Below are positions 18,695-26,983 of a stretch of DNA of 51,750 bases, piece by piece. Each line of letters begins with the position of its first letter. Position 1 is the first letter of the stretch. A program made the translations under genes and the position numbers. The notes beneath the pieces are model-generated. The model did no database searches. It saw only the letters and a program-made list of their open reading frames with translations, and had not been told where the DNA came from. The DNA lies in contig NZ_FNBF01000012.1 of NCBI RefSeq assembly GCF_900102225.1, positions 1 to 51,750 on the forward strand, in the 5' to 3' direction. The DNA comes from Eubacterium pyruvativorans. Its GTDB lineage: Bacteria > Bacillota > Clostridia > Peptostreptococcales > Anaerovoracaceae.

Positions 18695-19090
18695 ATGGCT
18701 AAGACACAGTATATCGGCACAGGCCGCAGAAAATCTTCCGTCGCCAGAGTAAGACTGCTCCCTGGAACGGGCAAGGTTATCATTAACAAGAAGTCCCTGG
18801 AGGAATATTTCCCGACAGAGCTGCTGAGACAGGAATCGATCAGACCGTTCGCTGTTGCGGGCGCAGAAGGCAAGTTTGACGTGGTCGCCCTGGTGAACGG
18901 CGGCGGATTCACCGGTCAGGCCGGTGCGGTCAGACTGGGCATCTCCAGAGCACTCTGCGAGGCGGACAGAGACACATACAGAGCACCGCTGAAGGCAGCG
19001 GGCTTCCTGACGAGAGATTCCAGAATGAAGGAAAGAAAGAAGTACGGTCTGAAGAAGGCTCGTAAGGCTTCCCAGTTCTCCAAGCGTTAA
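18695..19090 (+). CDS. rpsI: Ribosomal protein uS9
   Basis: A 131-residue small-subunit protein with the [17 protein letters not shown] start, [19 protein letters not shown] core and the basic C-terminal tail ending FSKR that reaches the P-site tRNA. GGGAGG lies upstream of the ATG. It is co-transcribed with rplM and followed by a perfect terminator. Confidence 0.98.
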   Translation: MAKTQYIGTGRRKSSVARVRLLPGTGKVIINKKSLEEYFPTELLRQESIRPFAVAGAEGKFDVVALVNGGGFTGQAGAVRLGISRALCEADRDTYRAPLKAAGFLTRDSRMKERKKYGLKKARKASQFSKR

Positions 19091-19132
19091 TCGGATTTCT
19101 CGAACGAACGGACGGAAACGGACGAATATGGT

Positions 19133-19161
19133 CCCCGGCACAGTGTGCCGGGGATTTTTTT
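19133..19161 (+). terminator. Terminator of rplM-rpsI
   Basis: CCCCGGCAC, AGT, GTGCCGGGG, then ATTTTTTT: a perfect 9-bp stem. Confidence 0.95.
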
Positions 19162-19318
19162 GTGATGCAATCCCGTCTTCCGAACGCAGGAGACTTGCTT
19201 TTTGTCCCGGGACCTATGGTATGATAGAAATAGATCGTGGATCGGCACAGTTTGGAGAATATTCAACAAACTTGCGGTCCGGGACGGCATCGATGAGAGA
19301 CAGCGAAAGGAGATCGTG

Positions 19319-19768
19319 ATGAAAGATAAGACACCGGGACCGAAAGGATGGATCCTCAGAATCGGAGAACTGGCGGAGGTGTTGATTTCCCTGATTTTGC
19401 TGGTCGTCATCCTCATTCTGGGGGTGAAGTTCGTCTTCACCATGGCCGGGACACCGATGGCGGACTGGGACATGGAATTCTGGAGCAATTCTCTGGCCTA
19501 CTGTTTCAACCTGGTCATCGGGATCGAGTTCATCCGCATGCTGCTGAAGCACTCTGCCGCCAGCGTGGTGGAGATCGTTCTGTTCACCGTTTCCAGAGGC
19601 ATGGTGGCGGAGCATCAGGACGGACTGGAAACCCTGTTCCTGGTGGCGGCGCTGGCGGGGGTATTCGCCATCCGGAAGTTCCTGCTTCTGCCCCGGGATG
19701 AACATCACCCGGAGGTCATGCAGTACGGAGCGGAGGACTCTCTCTGCGGTGAGAAGGACAAAGATTAA
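19319..19768 (+). CDS. Small integral membrane protein, PsiE-like
   Basis: A 149-residue protein with four hydrophobic segments (about 21-44, 58-80, 86-99 and 104-122) and hydrophilic ends. The pattern of a Glu-containing second helix, a GMVAEHQDGLETLF loop and an AIRKFLL end resembles the PsiE (phosphate-starvation-inducible) membrane family, but the match is judged by eye. The ATG at 19319 follows AAGGAG; a longer in-frame start lacks a site. It lies 30 bases before the reductase gene and may share its transcript. Confidence 0.6.
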   Translation: MKDKTPGPKGWILRIGELAEVLISLILLVVILILGVKFVFTMAGTPMADWDMEFWSNSLAYCFNLVIGIEFIRMLLKHSAASVVEIVLFTVSRGMVAEHQDGLETLFLVAALAGVFAIRKFLLLPRDEHHPEVMQYGAEDSLCGEKDKD

Positions 19769-19798
19769 CGGGGTGGAAATCGAATCAGGAGGTAACCA

Positions 19799-21769
19799 AT
19801 GAAATATCCGAAATTGTTCGAGACGGGAAAAATCGGAAAACTGACCATCCGCAACCGGGGGGTCATGGCGCCGATGCACACGTCACTGGTGGATGACGGC
19901 ACCTGCGCACCCGGGGACCGGATGGTGCGGTACTATGCAGAACGGGCCAGAGGCGGCGTCGGGCTGATTATTAATGAAGCGGTGGGCATCGATGATGTGT
20001 ACAGCAACATCGGCTGTCATAACTTCTATATGACGAAAGAGACCCAGGTGTCCGGTGCGGAGCGTCTCACGGAGGCGGTGCACCGGTATGACGGTAAGAT
20101 ATTCGCCCAGCTGCATCATGGCGGCGCCACGGCGAATCCGGCGCTCCTGGAGCATGGCATCGTGGGACCGAGTGCCGTCCCGGCGGGGCCGGGACGGCCG
20201 GTGCCCCGGGAACTGACCACGGAGGAAATTCATGAAATCGTGGGCAAGTTCATCGACGCTGCGGTCCGCTGCCGGAAGGCGGGGTATGACGGCGTGGAAC
20301 TCCACGGTGCCCACGGCTACCTGCTGGCGGAAATGTTCTCGCCCCACTATAACCACAGAACCGACGAATACGGAGGAACCTTCGAGAACCGGATGCGGAT
20401 GATCCGGGAGATCATCGAAGGGATCCGCCGGTCCTGCGGCCCGGCCTTCCCGATTTCGGTCCGCATCAGCGGAGATGAGATGACCCCGGAGCTGGAGAAT
20501 ATGATGGATCTGGAGTACGGCCTCCGGATCGGAAAATACCTGGAAGGACTGGGCATCGACTGCATCAACATCTCCAACGGCTCCGCAGTGAACGGAAATG
20601 CCAACTGCGATCCGTACTCCTACCAGCCGGGCTGGAAGAAGCATGTGGCCAAGGCCTTCCATGATACGCTGTCGATCCCGGTCATCGCCACGAACACCGT
20701 GAAGGATCCGGCGTTTGCGGAACAGCTGCTGGAAGAGGGCGTATGCGACTTCGTGGGTCTGGGTCGTTCCTTGTTCGCTGATCCGGACTTCATGAACAAG
20801 GCCCGGGACGGCCGGGACGACGAGATTCGCCGCTGCATCGGCTGCATGTACTGCCGGGAGCGGGTCATCTGGAAGGACCTTCCGGTGCAGTGCGCCGTCA
20901 ACCCGAGAATCGGCTGCGAATACATCTATGACCGGCCGCTGAAGAACGGCGGCGGCCGTCCGGTGGCGGTCATCGGCGCGGGGCCGGCAGGCATGGAAGC
21001 AGCAAAAATCCTGGCGGACCGGGGCTTCGCTGTCACCGTGTACGAGAAGGAAGATCAGATGGGCGGCTGGATGAATCTGGCGGACAAGGCCCGCTTCAAG
21101 GAGATTATCACCCCGTTCACCCGGACCATGAAGCGGGAACTGGAACTCCGGAATGTAACGCTGAAACTGGGGGTGCCGGCCACACCGGAACTGGTGGAGC
21201 AGGAAGTTCATCCGGAGGCGGTATTCCTGGCGGCCGGCGCTGTGTGGACCGTCCCGCCGATTCCGGGGGTGGAGAAGCCGATTGTCTGCACACCGGAGGA
21301 CATCCTGCGGAAGCGGGTGGTTCCGGAAGAGAGCGCCGTGGTCATCGGCACCGGCATCACCGGTCTGGAAGTCGTAGAAAAACTGCTGGATGACGGCGTG
21401 TCCATCACTGTGGCGGACATGCTGGAGGAAGCCGGCCGGGGCGTGTACCCGGTGATCCTGAACGATCTGATGGGCAGAATCCGGGAAGGCGGGCTTTCCG
21501 GTAAGAAACCGTCCTTCCTGCTGGGACACCGGCTGCTGGAGGTACTGGATGACGGTGTCCGGTTGGAGGACATGGAAACCGGCGCAGAAACCGTCGTCCG
21601 GGCAGACCGGGTGGTCCTCTCTCTGGGGAGCCATCCGGCCGAGGGCCTGCAGGCGGCTTACGAAAAAGTATTCGACCGGGTGATCCCGGTGGGCAGCGCT
21701 GAGAAAGACGGCCGGATCGGCGATGCCACGAAGGCTGGCTTCATCAAAGGCTGGAGTTACGACGACTGA
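19799..21769 (+). CDS. NADH:flavin oxidoreductase / 2,4-dienoyl-CoA reductase-type protein
   Basis: A 656-residue three-part enzyme: an FMN-binding TIM barrel (1-350) with the HGAHGYLLAEMFSPHYNHR active-site segment, an iron-sulfur segment, and an FAD/NAD(P)-binding part with AVIGAGPAGMEAAK and VIGTGITGLEVVE. The cluster cysteines are spaced C-x2-C-x2-C-x12-C; the usual spacing is C-x2-C-x3-C-x11-C, so the third Cys is shifted by one. Relatives reduce activated C=C bonds (2,4-dienoyl-CoA, enoates, bile-acid intermediates as in BaiCD/BaiH, trimethylamine); the substrate here is unknown. AGGAGG lies 6 bases before the ATG. Confidence 0.88.
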   Translation: MKYPKLFETGKIGKLTIRNRGVMAPMHTSLVDDGTCAPGDRMVRYYAERARGGVGLIINEAVGIDDVYSNIGCHNFYMTKETQVSGAERLTEAVHRYDGKIFAQLHHGGATANPALLEHGIVGPSAVPAGPGRPVPRELTTEEIHEIVGKFIDAAVRCRKAGYDGVELHGAHGYLLAEMFSPHYNHRTDEYGGTFENRMRMIREIIEGIRRSCGPAFPISVRISGDEMTPELENMMDLEYGLRIGKYLEGLGIDCINISNGSAVNGNANCDPYSYQPGWKKHVAKAFHDTLSIPVIATNTVKDPAFAEQLLEEGVCDFVGLGRSLFADPDFMNKARDGRDDEIRRCIGCMYCRERVIWKDLPVQCAVNPRIGCEYIYDRPLKNGGGRPVAVIGAGPAGMEAAKILADRGFAVTVYEKEDQMGGWMNLADKARFKEIITPFTRTMKRELELRNVTLKLGVPATPELVEQEVHPEAVFLAAGAVWTVPPIPGVEKPIVCTPEDILRKRVVPEESAVVIGTGITGLEVVEKLLDDGVSITVADMLEEAGRGVYPVILNDLMGRIREGGLSGKKPSFLLGHRLLEVLDDGVRLEDMETGAETVVRADRVVLSLGSHPAEGLQAAYEKVFDRVIPVGSAEKDGRIGDATKAGFIKGWSYDD

Positions 21770-21837
21770 TGAGGCGGTCGTGAGCGGATGCTCGTGAGCT
21801 GCGTATGCGGTCGTGAGCGGGTGCTCGTAAAGTTGAG

Positions 21838-22266
21838 CAGGTGCGGAATCGCCATTTTTCTGGATTTCGCACCTGGGCGGCCCTGCCTTTCTCGATTCGA
21901 GGGGGCGGCCGGAAATGAGCAGGTGCGGAATTTCCATTTTCTTGGATTTCGCACCTGCTCTGCATTTGCCCGGATTATTTCATCAGCATTATTTTTCTGT
22001 AGACCCTGTGGGGACGAATATGTATTCAAATAAAATTATGAACACAGCAGTCTGAACGAGGAGCCCTGCTGTGAAACAGATAACTCATACATGACAATGA
22101 ATGTTCATCCGACCTCCTTTTGTTGATAGGGTGCGGAAATGAGGAAACAGGTCCATTTCGCACCATCCGGGAGGACGCTCATAAATTAATCGGAATTAAA
22201 TTTGATTTTCGCACCCCGAATATCGATTTTCAGGTGCGGAATCAGAGAAAAGTCCAATTTCGCACC
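21838..22266 (+). repeat. Four copies of a 34-44 bp inverted-repeat element (GGTGCGGAA ... TTTCGCACC)
   Basis: Copies are at 21838-21875, 21917-21960, 22130-22164 and 22233-22266; an extra half copy (TTTTCGCACCCC) is at about 22206. All point the same way. Each has arms GGTGCGGAA and TTTCGCACC, so a conserved G faces a T: as RNA from the plus strand this is a G-U pair, while the opposite strand would have A-C. The loops differ (17-22 bases) but often contain TCCA or TGGA next to the 3' arm. No gene is seen between 21770 and 22647. Confidence 0.85.
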
Positions 22267-22310
22267 TTGCACCGTATGCATGAAATAATTCATCATGGAT
22301 TGTATACAAT

Positions 22311-22386
22311 CTGTCAACCCGGCCGTCCTCAGCACCTTTTCTGATCGTCTGTCAACCCGGCCGTCCGCAGCACCTTTTCTGATCGC
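22311..22386. repeat. 38-bp tandem repeat, two units
   Basis: Units at 22311-22348 and 22349-22386 begin CTGTCAACCCGGCCGTCC and differ at two positions. They follow the inverted-repeat cluster directly. Confidence 0.9.
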
Positions 22387-22453
22387 CCGCCCATCTCTGC
22401 CCGCTTGCTCAGTCGGCCGCCCCGCCTGTCCGAAAAATATCACATCCACATCC

Positions 22454-22463
22454 TGTGATCACA
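22454..22463. promoter_or_regulatory. Operator-like palindrome TGTGATCACA
   Basis: A perfect 10-bp palindrome with the same half site (TGTGAT) as the palindrome at 22549-22567, about 95 bases apart, both upstream of the cyclase gene. It resembles CRP/FNR-type half sites, but the binding protein is unknown. Confidence 0.45.
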
Positions 22464-22530
22464 ATCGCGGCAGAGAATGTGGTAGAATGAGGTGTAAATT
22501 GTTTATTACCACAATTAATGTAGAAAATCA

Positions 22531-22567
22531 TTGACGAACAGCACGAATTGTGATAAATTCAATCACA
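22531..22567 (+). promoter_or_regulatory. Promoter of the cyclase operon with overlapping operator
   Basis: TTGACG (22531-22536) and TAAATT (22554-22559) are 17 bases apart. The inverted repeat TGTGAT-aaattca-ATCACA (22549-22567) covers the -10, so a bound protein would probably repress. Confidence 0.6.
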
Positions 22568-22647
22568 CATAGGTTAAGTATGTATATACCGCTATTCTAC
22601 AGGATAAGGGGGATCCCGTCGGGATTCCTGAAGAAGGAGGAGAAAAA

Positions 22648-23418
22648 ATGGCGAACACGAAATTATGGGATTTTCTTGCAGAGCTGAAGGGGCCGAAGTA
22701 CCGCTTCGTTGATCTGACGCACGAGCTCAGTCCGGAAACACCGCACTGGTTCGGATTCGAACCGCTGAAGAATGATCTTTTGTTCAGTTACGAAGAAGGG
22801 ACGGACCCGGATAAGCTGGCGCCGATGAAGGTATTCCAGGTTTCGGTAGCCACACAGTACGGAACCCATGTGGACGCACCGAAGCATTTCCATGGTGACG
22901 GCCGCACACTGGCGGAGTTCGAGCCGGAGGAACTGGTTTTCCCGCTGGTGGTGATTGACAAGTCGAAGGAATGTGCCGAGAATCCGGATTATCAGCTGAC
23001 GGTGGATGATATCAAGGCCTTCGAGGCAGAGAACGGCCGCATTCCGGAGGGCGCTTTCGTGGCATTCCGCTCCGACTGGTACAAGAAGGCGGACCTGGAG
23101 AACAAGGATGAAAACGGCCAGCCGCATTATCCGGGCTGGAGTCTGGACGCCATCAAGTTCCTGGTGGAAGAGCGGAACATCGGCTCCATCGGTCATGAGC
23201 CGGCGGACACGGACCCGGCGACGATTACTACGAAGGAAGATGCCTATCCGTATCCGGGTGAGCAGTACATTCTGAGTGTTGACCGTTTCCAGATCGAGGT
23301 TATGAGAAATCTTGACCAGGTTCCGGCGACAGGTTCCCTGATTGTTACGGCTTTCCCGAAGATGAAGGATGGGGTTGGATATCCGGCGAGAGCGTTTGCG
23401 ATCGTTCCGGTGGAATAG
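22648..23418 (+). CDS. Cyclase-family (kynurenine formamidase-like) metal hydrolase
   Basis: A 256-residue protein of the cyclase family (PF04199). The metal-binding signature is QYGTHVDAPKHF at about residues 70-81; an early FVDLTHELSPETP and a late GHEPADTDPA are also typical. Known members hydrolyse N-formylkynurenine, carbamates, isatin or similar amides with a bound divalent metal; the substrate here cannot be told. AAGGAGGAG lies upstream of the ATG. The next gene, an AhpD-like protein, is 33 bases downstream, so the two probably act together. Confidence 0.85.
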   Translation: MANTKLWDFLAELKGPKYRFVDLTHELSPETPHWFGFEPLKNDLLFSYEEGTDPDKLAPMKVFQVSVATQYGTHVDAPKHFHGDGRTLAEFEPEELVFPLVVIDKSKECAENPDYQLTVDDIKAFEAENGRIPEGAFVAFRSDWYKKADLENKDENGQPHYPGWSLDAIKFLVEERNIGSIGHEPADTDPATITTKEDAYPYPGEQYILSVDRFQIEVMRNLDQVPATGSLIVTAFPKMKDGVGYPARAFAIVPVE

Positions 23419-23451
23419 ATTTTTTTACGAAATAGTGGAGGTATGTGGAAC

Positions 23452-24060
23452 ATGGCATTGGAATTTGATGAACAGCTTTCCCGGCTGCAGAAACCGGACA
23501 GATCGGAGATGACGGACGAGGAGTACGCCGTATTCGATCATAATGTGGAAGTGATGATGAAGAACTGGGGGTTTATCAATAACCTCTTCAAGATCCTGCC
23601 GCTGAATGCGAAGGAGTACATCGGCTTCCTGAATTTCAAGGGGTCCCTCTATAACGACTCCTGCTATCTGACCGACGCCCAGAAGGAAATGATCGGAGTG
23701 GTGGTTTCTTCTTATAACTGCTGCACCTACTGCCTGCAGACCCACGGGGATAACCTCCGGGGCATGTGGCAGAACGCTTCCCTGGTGGACAAACTCTCCG
23801 GCAATTACCGTTCCTGCAAGGGAGAATTGTCGAAGGTGGATTATGCTCTCTGCGAATACGCATGGTTTGTCACCGCCCACCCGCGGGATATCGACCAGAC
23901 GCAGATCGATAAGCTCCGGGCCGTGGGACTGGATGATCACCAGATCCTGGAAGCGGCGTACGTGGCAGGCTTCTTCAACTACACCAACCGCTGGGTCAGC
24001 ACGATTGCACCGACGGTGAATCCGGGGCACTTCAAGCATAATCGGGATTTCGAGAAATAA
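23452..24060 (+). CDS. AhpD-like / carboxymuconolactone decarboxylase-family protein
   Basis: A 202-residue helical protein with the CxxC-x3-His redox motif CCTYCLQTHGDNLRG at about residues 84-98, as in AhpD and peroxidase-related CMD proteins. Such proteins use the two cysteines for thiol peroxidase or disulfide reductase chemistry. The ATG at 23452 has GTGGAGGT 9 bases upstream; an ATG three codons earlier directly abuts that site and is rejected. It is co-transcribed with the cyclase; the reaction is unknown. Confidence 0.8.
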   Translation: MALEFDEQLSRLQKPDRSEMTDEEYAVFDHNVEVMMKNWGFINNLFKILPLNAKEYIGFLNFKGSLYNDSCYLTDAQKEMIGVVVSSYNCCTYCLQTHGDNLRGMWQNASLVDKLSGNYRSCKGELSKVDYALCEYAWFVTAHPRDIDQTQIDKLRAVGLDDHQILEAAYVAGFFNYTNRWVSTIAPTVNPGHFKHNRDFEK

Positions 24061-24157
24061 CCGACGTATCCGTGGGACATGACCGTGAGGGGCTGCCGCA
24101 GGATAGGAGAAATTTGCGGGATCATGTCATCGGAGAACTTTCGGGAGGAATTCAAAC

Positions 24158-24229
24158 AGGGCTGCTGTCCGCACGAGGGGACGGATCGTTTGGCGATCGT
24201 TTCGGCGTGCGGGCGGCAGCTCTTTTTTT
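24158..24229 (+). terminator. Terminator after the cyclase/AhpD-like operon
   Basis: GCTGCTGTCCGCAC pairs, with small bulges, with GTGCGGGCGGCAGC across a long loop, followed by TCTTTTTTT. Confidence 0.75.
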
Positions 24230-24240
24230 GCAGGTTTCCG

Positions 24241-24310
24241 GGCGGCGTGAATGTCGGGCTTCCGGCGACGTGAATGTCGTTTTTCAGGCGTTATGAATGC
24301 CGGATTTTCC
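24241..24310. repeat. Three imperfect 23-bp tandem repeats
   Basis: Units start at 24241, 24264 and 24287, with consensus GGCGNCGTGAATGTCG followed by a T/C-rich tail. They lie between a terminator and the 3' end of the convergent aminotransferase gene. No coding role is seen. Confidence 0.65.
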
Positions 24311-24349
24311 GGGCGGTTTGCATTCCGGGGATTTCGTCAGCAGATATCG

Positions 24350-25537
24350 TCAGCAGTTTCCCCGCAGAATTCCCGCATCGATGCCCTTCAGCTGCGCCCG
24401 GTCGATGGACCGCAGCGTCTTGAGGAGCACATCCAGGTCTTTTTTTGTCGAAAAAGCCCCCAGACTCACCCGGATCGTCCCATCATACTTCTCGTCTCCG
24501 AGGAAATCATGGATGTAAGCGGCGCAGTGGTGCCCGGCCCGCACACAGATGCCGGCCTCCCGGTCCAGAATGGCCGCCACCTCGTTGGCCCGGAACCCCT
24601 CCACATTGAAGGAGATCACGCCGGCCTGGCGCTCCGGTCCGCCGGGCGCCGGATAGACGGTGACCCCCGGGATTTCCGCCAGGCGAGGAAGCAGGTAGGT
24701 AGTCAGCTCCGCCTCGGTTTTCCAGGTATCGTGATGTTTCAGCCACTCCAGCGAGGCGTCCAGGCCGGCGATGGCCGGGGTGTCCATGCTGGCGGACTCC
24801 ATCTTCTCCGGCATGTAGGACGGCATATCCAGGCAGGTGGAACGGATGCCGTTGCCGCCGGTGATGAATTCCCGGAGATCAGCGCCGCTTCGGATCAGGA
24901 AGCCGGCGATGCCGAAGGGGGCGTAGAGGGTTTTGTGTCCGGCGAATGCGATGCAGTCCGCATGCATCCTCGCGAAACGGATGCGCAGCAGGCCCATGGC
25001 CTGGGCGGCGTCCAGAACGGTGAACGCCCCGTAGTCCTTCGCCATACCCAGCACCTCCTCCGCCGGCAGAACGTATCCCGTCACATTTGAAATGGCTGTG
25101 CAGCAGACGAAGTCCGGAGGATTCTCCCGGAACATCCGGGCTGTTTCATCCAGATCGACGGACAGGTCTTCCTTCAGGGGCAAAAGGCGGACGTTAACCC
25201 GTTCGCGCCGCCGGACCAGTTCCAGAGGCCGGGAAACCGCATTGTGCTCATAGGGAGAAATGTAGACGTTCATTCCTTCTTTCCAGTTCTGCCCCCAGAT
25301 GATCTGATTCAGTGCGATTGTGACGGAAGGGGTGAGGACTACCTCTGCCTGCTCCCGGGCGTCGGCCAGGCTGATGAGACGGTCCTTCACCCGCCGGATC
25401 ATCTCCGTGGCCTCCCGGGCCGCCCGGTAGGCCCCCCGGCCTGCATTCACCGCCGCAGTCCGGTTGAACCGGTCCACCGCATCGTAGACACACTCCGGCT
25501 TCGGGAATGTGGTCGCTCCATTGTCCAGATAAATCAT
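24350..25537 (-). CDS. Cysteine desulfurase-like class V aminotransferase
   Basis: A 395-residue PLP enzyme. It begins MIYLDNGATTFPKPECVYDA, has the PLP lysine in AFAGHKTLYAP and a Cys in AGHHCAAYIHDFLG near the C-terminus, where the persulfide cysteine of cysteine desulfurases sits. The RAGHHCA pattern fits the NifS-like family called EF2568 type (TIGR01977), whose role (selenium or sulfur mobilisation) is unsettled. The ATG at 25537 follows AGGAGGT; a longer frame upstream lacks a site. No iron-sulfur scaffold gene is adjacent. It is divergent from the isochorismatase-like gene. Confidence 0.88.
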   Translation of the reverse strand: MIYLDNGATTFPKPECVYDAVDRFNRTAAVNAGRGAYRAAREATEMIRRVKDRLISLADAREQAEVVLTPSVTIALNQIIWGQNWKEGMNVYISPYEHNAVSRPLELVRRRERVNVRLLPLKEDLSVDLDETARMFRENPPDFVCCTAISNVTGYVLPAEEVLGMAKDYGAFTVLDAAQAMGLLRIRFARMHADCIAFAGHKTLYAPFGIAGFLIRSGADLREFITGGNGIRSTCLDMPSYMPEKMESASMDTPAIAGLDASLEWLKHHDTWKTEAELTTYLLPRLAEIPGVTVYPAPGGPERQAGVISFNVEGFRANEVAAILDREAGICVRAGHHCAAYIHDFLGDEKYDGTIRVSLGAFSTKKDLDVLLKTLRSIDRAQLKGIDAGILRGNC

Positions 25538-25609
25538 TTTTTGCGTACCTCCTGTTTGGTTCATTATACAGCACCACTGGAATGCAGGAAAGCGCCTTCC
25601 GGATATCGG

Positions 25610-25638
25610 GTGACCGGACTGCCTTCCCGGGGTATAAT
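25610..25638 (+). promoter_or_regulatory. Promoter of the isochorismatase-like gene
   Basis: GTGACC and TATAAT are 17 bases apart. A second TATAAT follows at about 25643. On the minus strand a TATAAT at 25568-25563 probably serves the aminotransferase gene. Confidence 0.55.
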
Positions 25639-25690
25639 CAAGTATAATGAAAAAGATGATTTTCCACGGGCAGAAAAAAAGGAGCATTCC

Positions 25691-26317
25691 ATGAAACAGA
25701 TCCGAAATACGAATTCCGACGGTGCGCGCCCGGAAGGGTCGAAGACTGCCTTCCTGGTGATCGACATGCAGAAAGCTTTCGTTGAGCCGGGGGCTGCACT
25801 CCGGATTGCCGGCGCGAAAGCCACTGTCCCGGCGATCCGCTGTGCACTGGATGCGGCCCGCCGGGCGGGAGCCCGGATATGGTGGGTGGAGCGGGAATAT
25901 GCCGCTGACGGCTCCGATATGGAGAAACCCCGCCGGAAAGCGCTGGAATCCCTGGGGATTTCCGGTGTGCTGGCCCCCGGATCCACCGGACTGAATTCTG
26001 TGGAGCAGCCGGACGGGCTGCGGAAGGAACCCGGGGACCGGACGATCATCAAAAAAAGATACAGCGCATTCTTCGGCACCGACCTGGACCGGCAGCTCCG
26101 GGAAGAGGGGATTGAGACAATCGTCCTGCTGGGAACAACCACGCCGAACTGTATCCGCTCCACCTGCTACGACGGTATATCGCTGAATTACGATGTAGTT
26201 GTTCTGGAGCCCTGCTGCTCTTCCAATACGCCGGAAATCCAGCGGTCCAACATGGAGGACATGGAGCGGGCCGGCGCCGTCATAATCCGGTTGTCCGATC
26301 TGAGCACTGTATTGTAG
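25691..26317 (+). CDS. Isochorismatase-like cysteine hydrolase
   Basis: A 208-residue hydrolase with the family's Asp-Lys-Cys triad: Asp in FLVIDMQKAF, Lys in IIKKRYSAFFGTDLD, and Cys in GTTTPNCIRSTCYDG. Members include isochorismatases, nicotinamidases, ureidoacrylate and N-carbamoylsarcosine amidohydrolases; residues seen here do not single out one. AAGGAG lies upstream of the ATG at 25691. It has its own promoter and is probably transcribed alone or with the lipoprotein gene 39 bases downstream. Confidence 0.87.
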   Translation: MKQIRNTNSDGARPEGSKTAFLVIDMQKAFVEPGAALRIAGAKATVPAIRCALDAARRAGARIWWVEREYAADGSDMEKPRRKALESLGISGVLAPGSTGLNSVEQPDGLRKEPGDRTIIKKRYSAFFGTDLDRQLREEGIETIVLLGTTTPNCIRSTCYDGISLNYDVVVLEPCCSSNTPEIQRSNMEDMERAGAVIIRLSDLSTVL

Positions 26318-26356
26318 AATGGGAAGTGGTCCTTAGGGATCGGAAGGGGGTATATT

Positions 26357-26938
26357 ATGAAAAAGAGAGTATTGGTTTTGATTCTGACAGCGGCGCTGAT
26401 GGTGTCCGCTGCGGCATGCGGCAGTTCGAAGAAGGGGGCTTCAGAGGGGAAGAAGTCCGGGAAGACGACAGAACAGAAGAAGACAGAAGAGAAGAGCGAA
26501 GCGGAGCAGCAGGCGGCGAAGAAGGCGCAGGAAGAGAAAGAACAGGAACAGGCGAAGAATGCGGATCCGGATGATCCGGCGGCCTCTTCCGGGGCGATGC
26601 AGAATCACAGCAGTGAGAAGGAATCCAAGGTGAAGGCAAGGTACGTCGGAACCTGGGTCATGAAAGGCATTCTGATGCGGGACGGCAGTCTGGAGGGCAC
26701 CGGCGGCGTCAGCGGAAAGTATGTGATCCGGGAGGACGGGACATACACCTCCTCCATGACGAACCCGGAGGGCGGGAAAACTTCCGCCGGCGGGAACTGG
26801 TCGCTGAATTCCTCCAAGGATCTGTCGGCGGATACGGTGCTGGGCATCAGCGAAAATGGAAAGTATCTGCTGCGGGATTCCGGACAGCGGGACGGCAAGG
26901 GATTCAGAATGTATTACGCATATGCGAAAGTGAATTAA
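26357..26938 (+). CDS. Lipoprotein with charged linker and small beta domain
   Basis: A 193-residue exported lipoprotein. The signal peptide ends at SAAACGSS, with the lipid-bearing Cys at residue 21. Residues 25-95 are a Lys/Glu/Gln-rich, low-complexity linker, likely a spacer through the cell wall. Residues 100-193 form a compact domain starting YVGTWVMKGILM with GKYVIREDGTYTSSM, resembling small lipocalin-like domains of Firmicutes lipoproteins. Function is unknown. GGAAGGGGG precedes the ATG. It is followed 45 bases later by the HAD gene. Confidence 0.8.
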   Translation: MKKRVLVLILTAALMVSAAACGSSKKGASEGKKSGKTTEQKKTEEKSEAEQQAAKKAQEEKEQEQAKNADPDDPAASSGAMQNHSSEKESKVKARYVGTWVMKGILMRDGSLEGTGGVSGKYVIREDGTYTSSMTNPEGGKTSAGGNWSLNSSKDLSADTVLGISENGKYLLRDSGQRDGKGFRMYYAYAKVN

Positions 26939-26983
26939 CCGCAGGGAGCTTCACTCCGGGCGGGATGGCAGGAGATAACCAAG

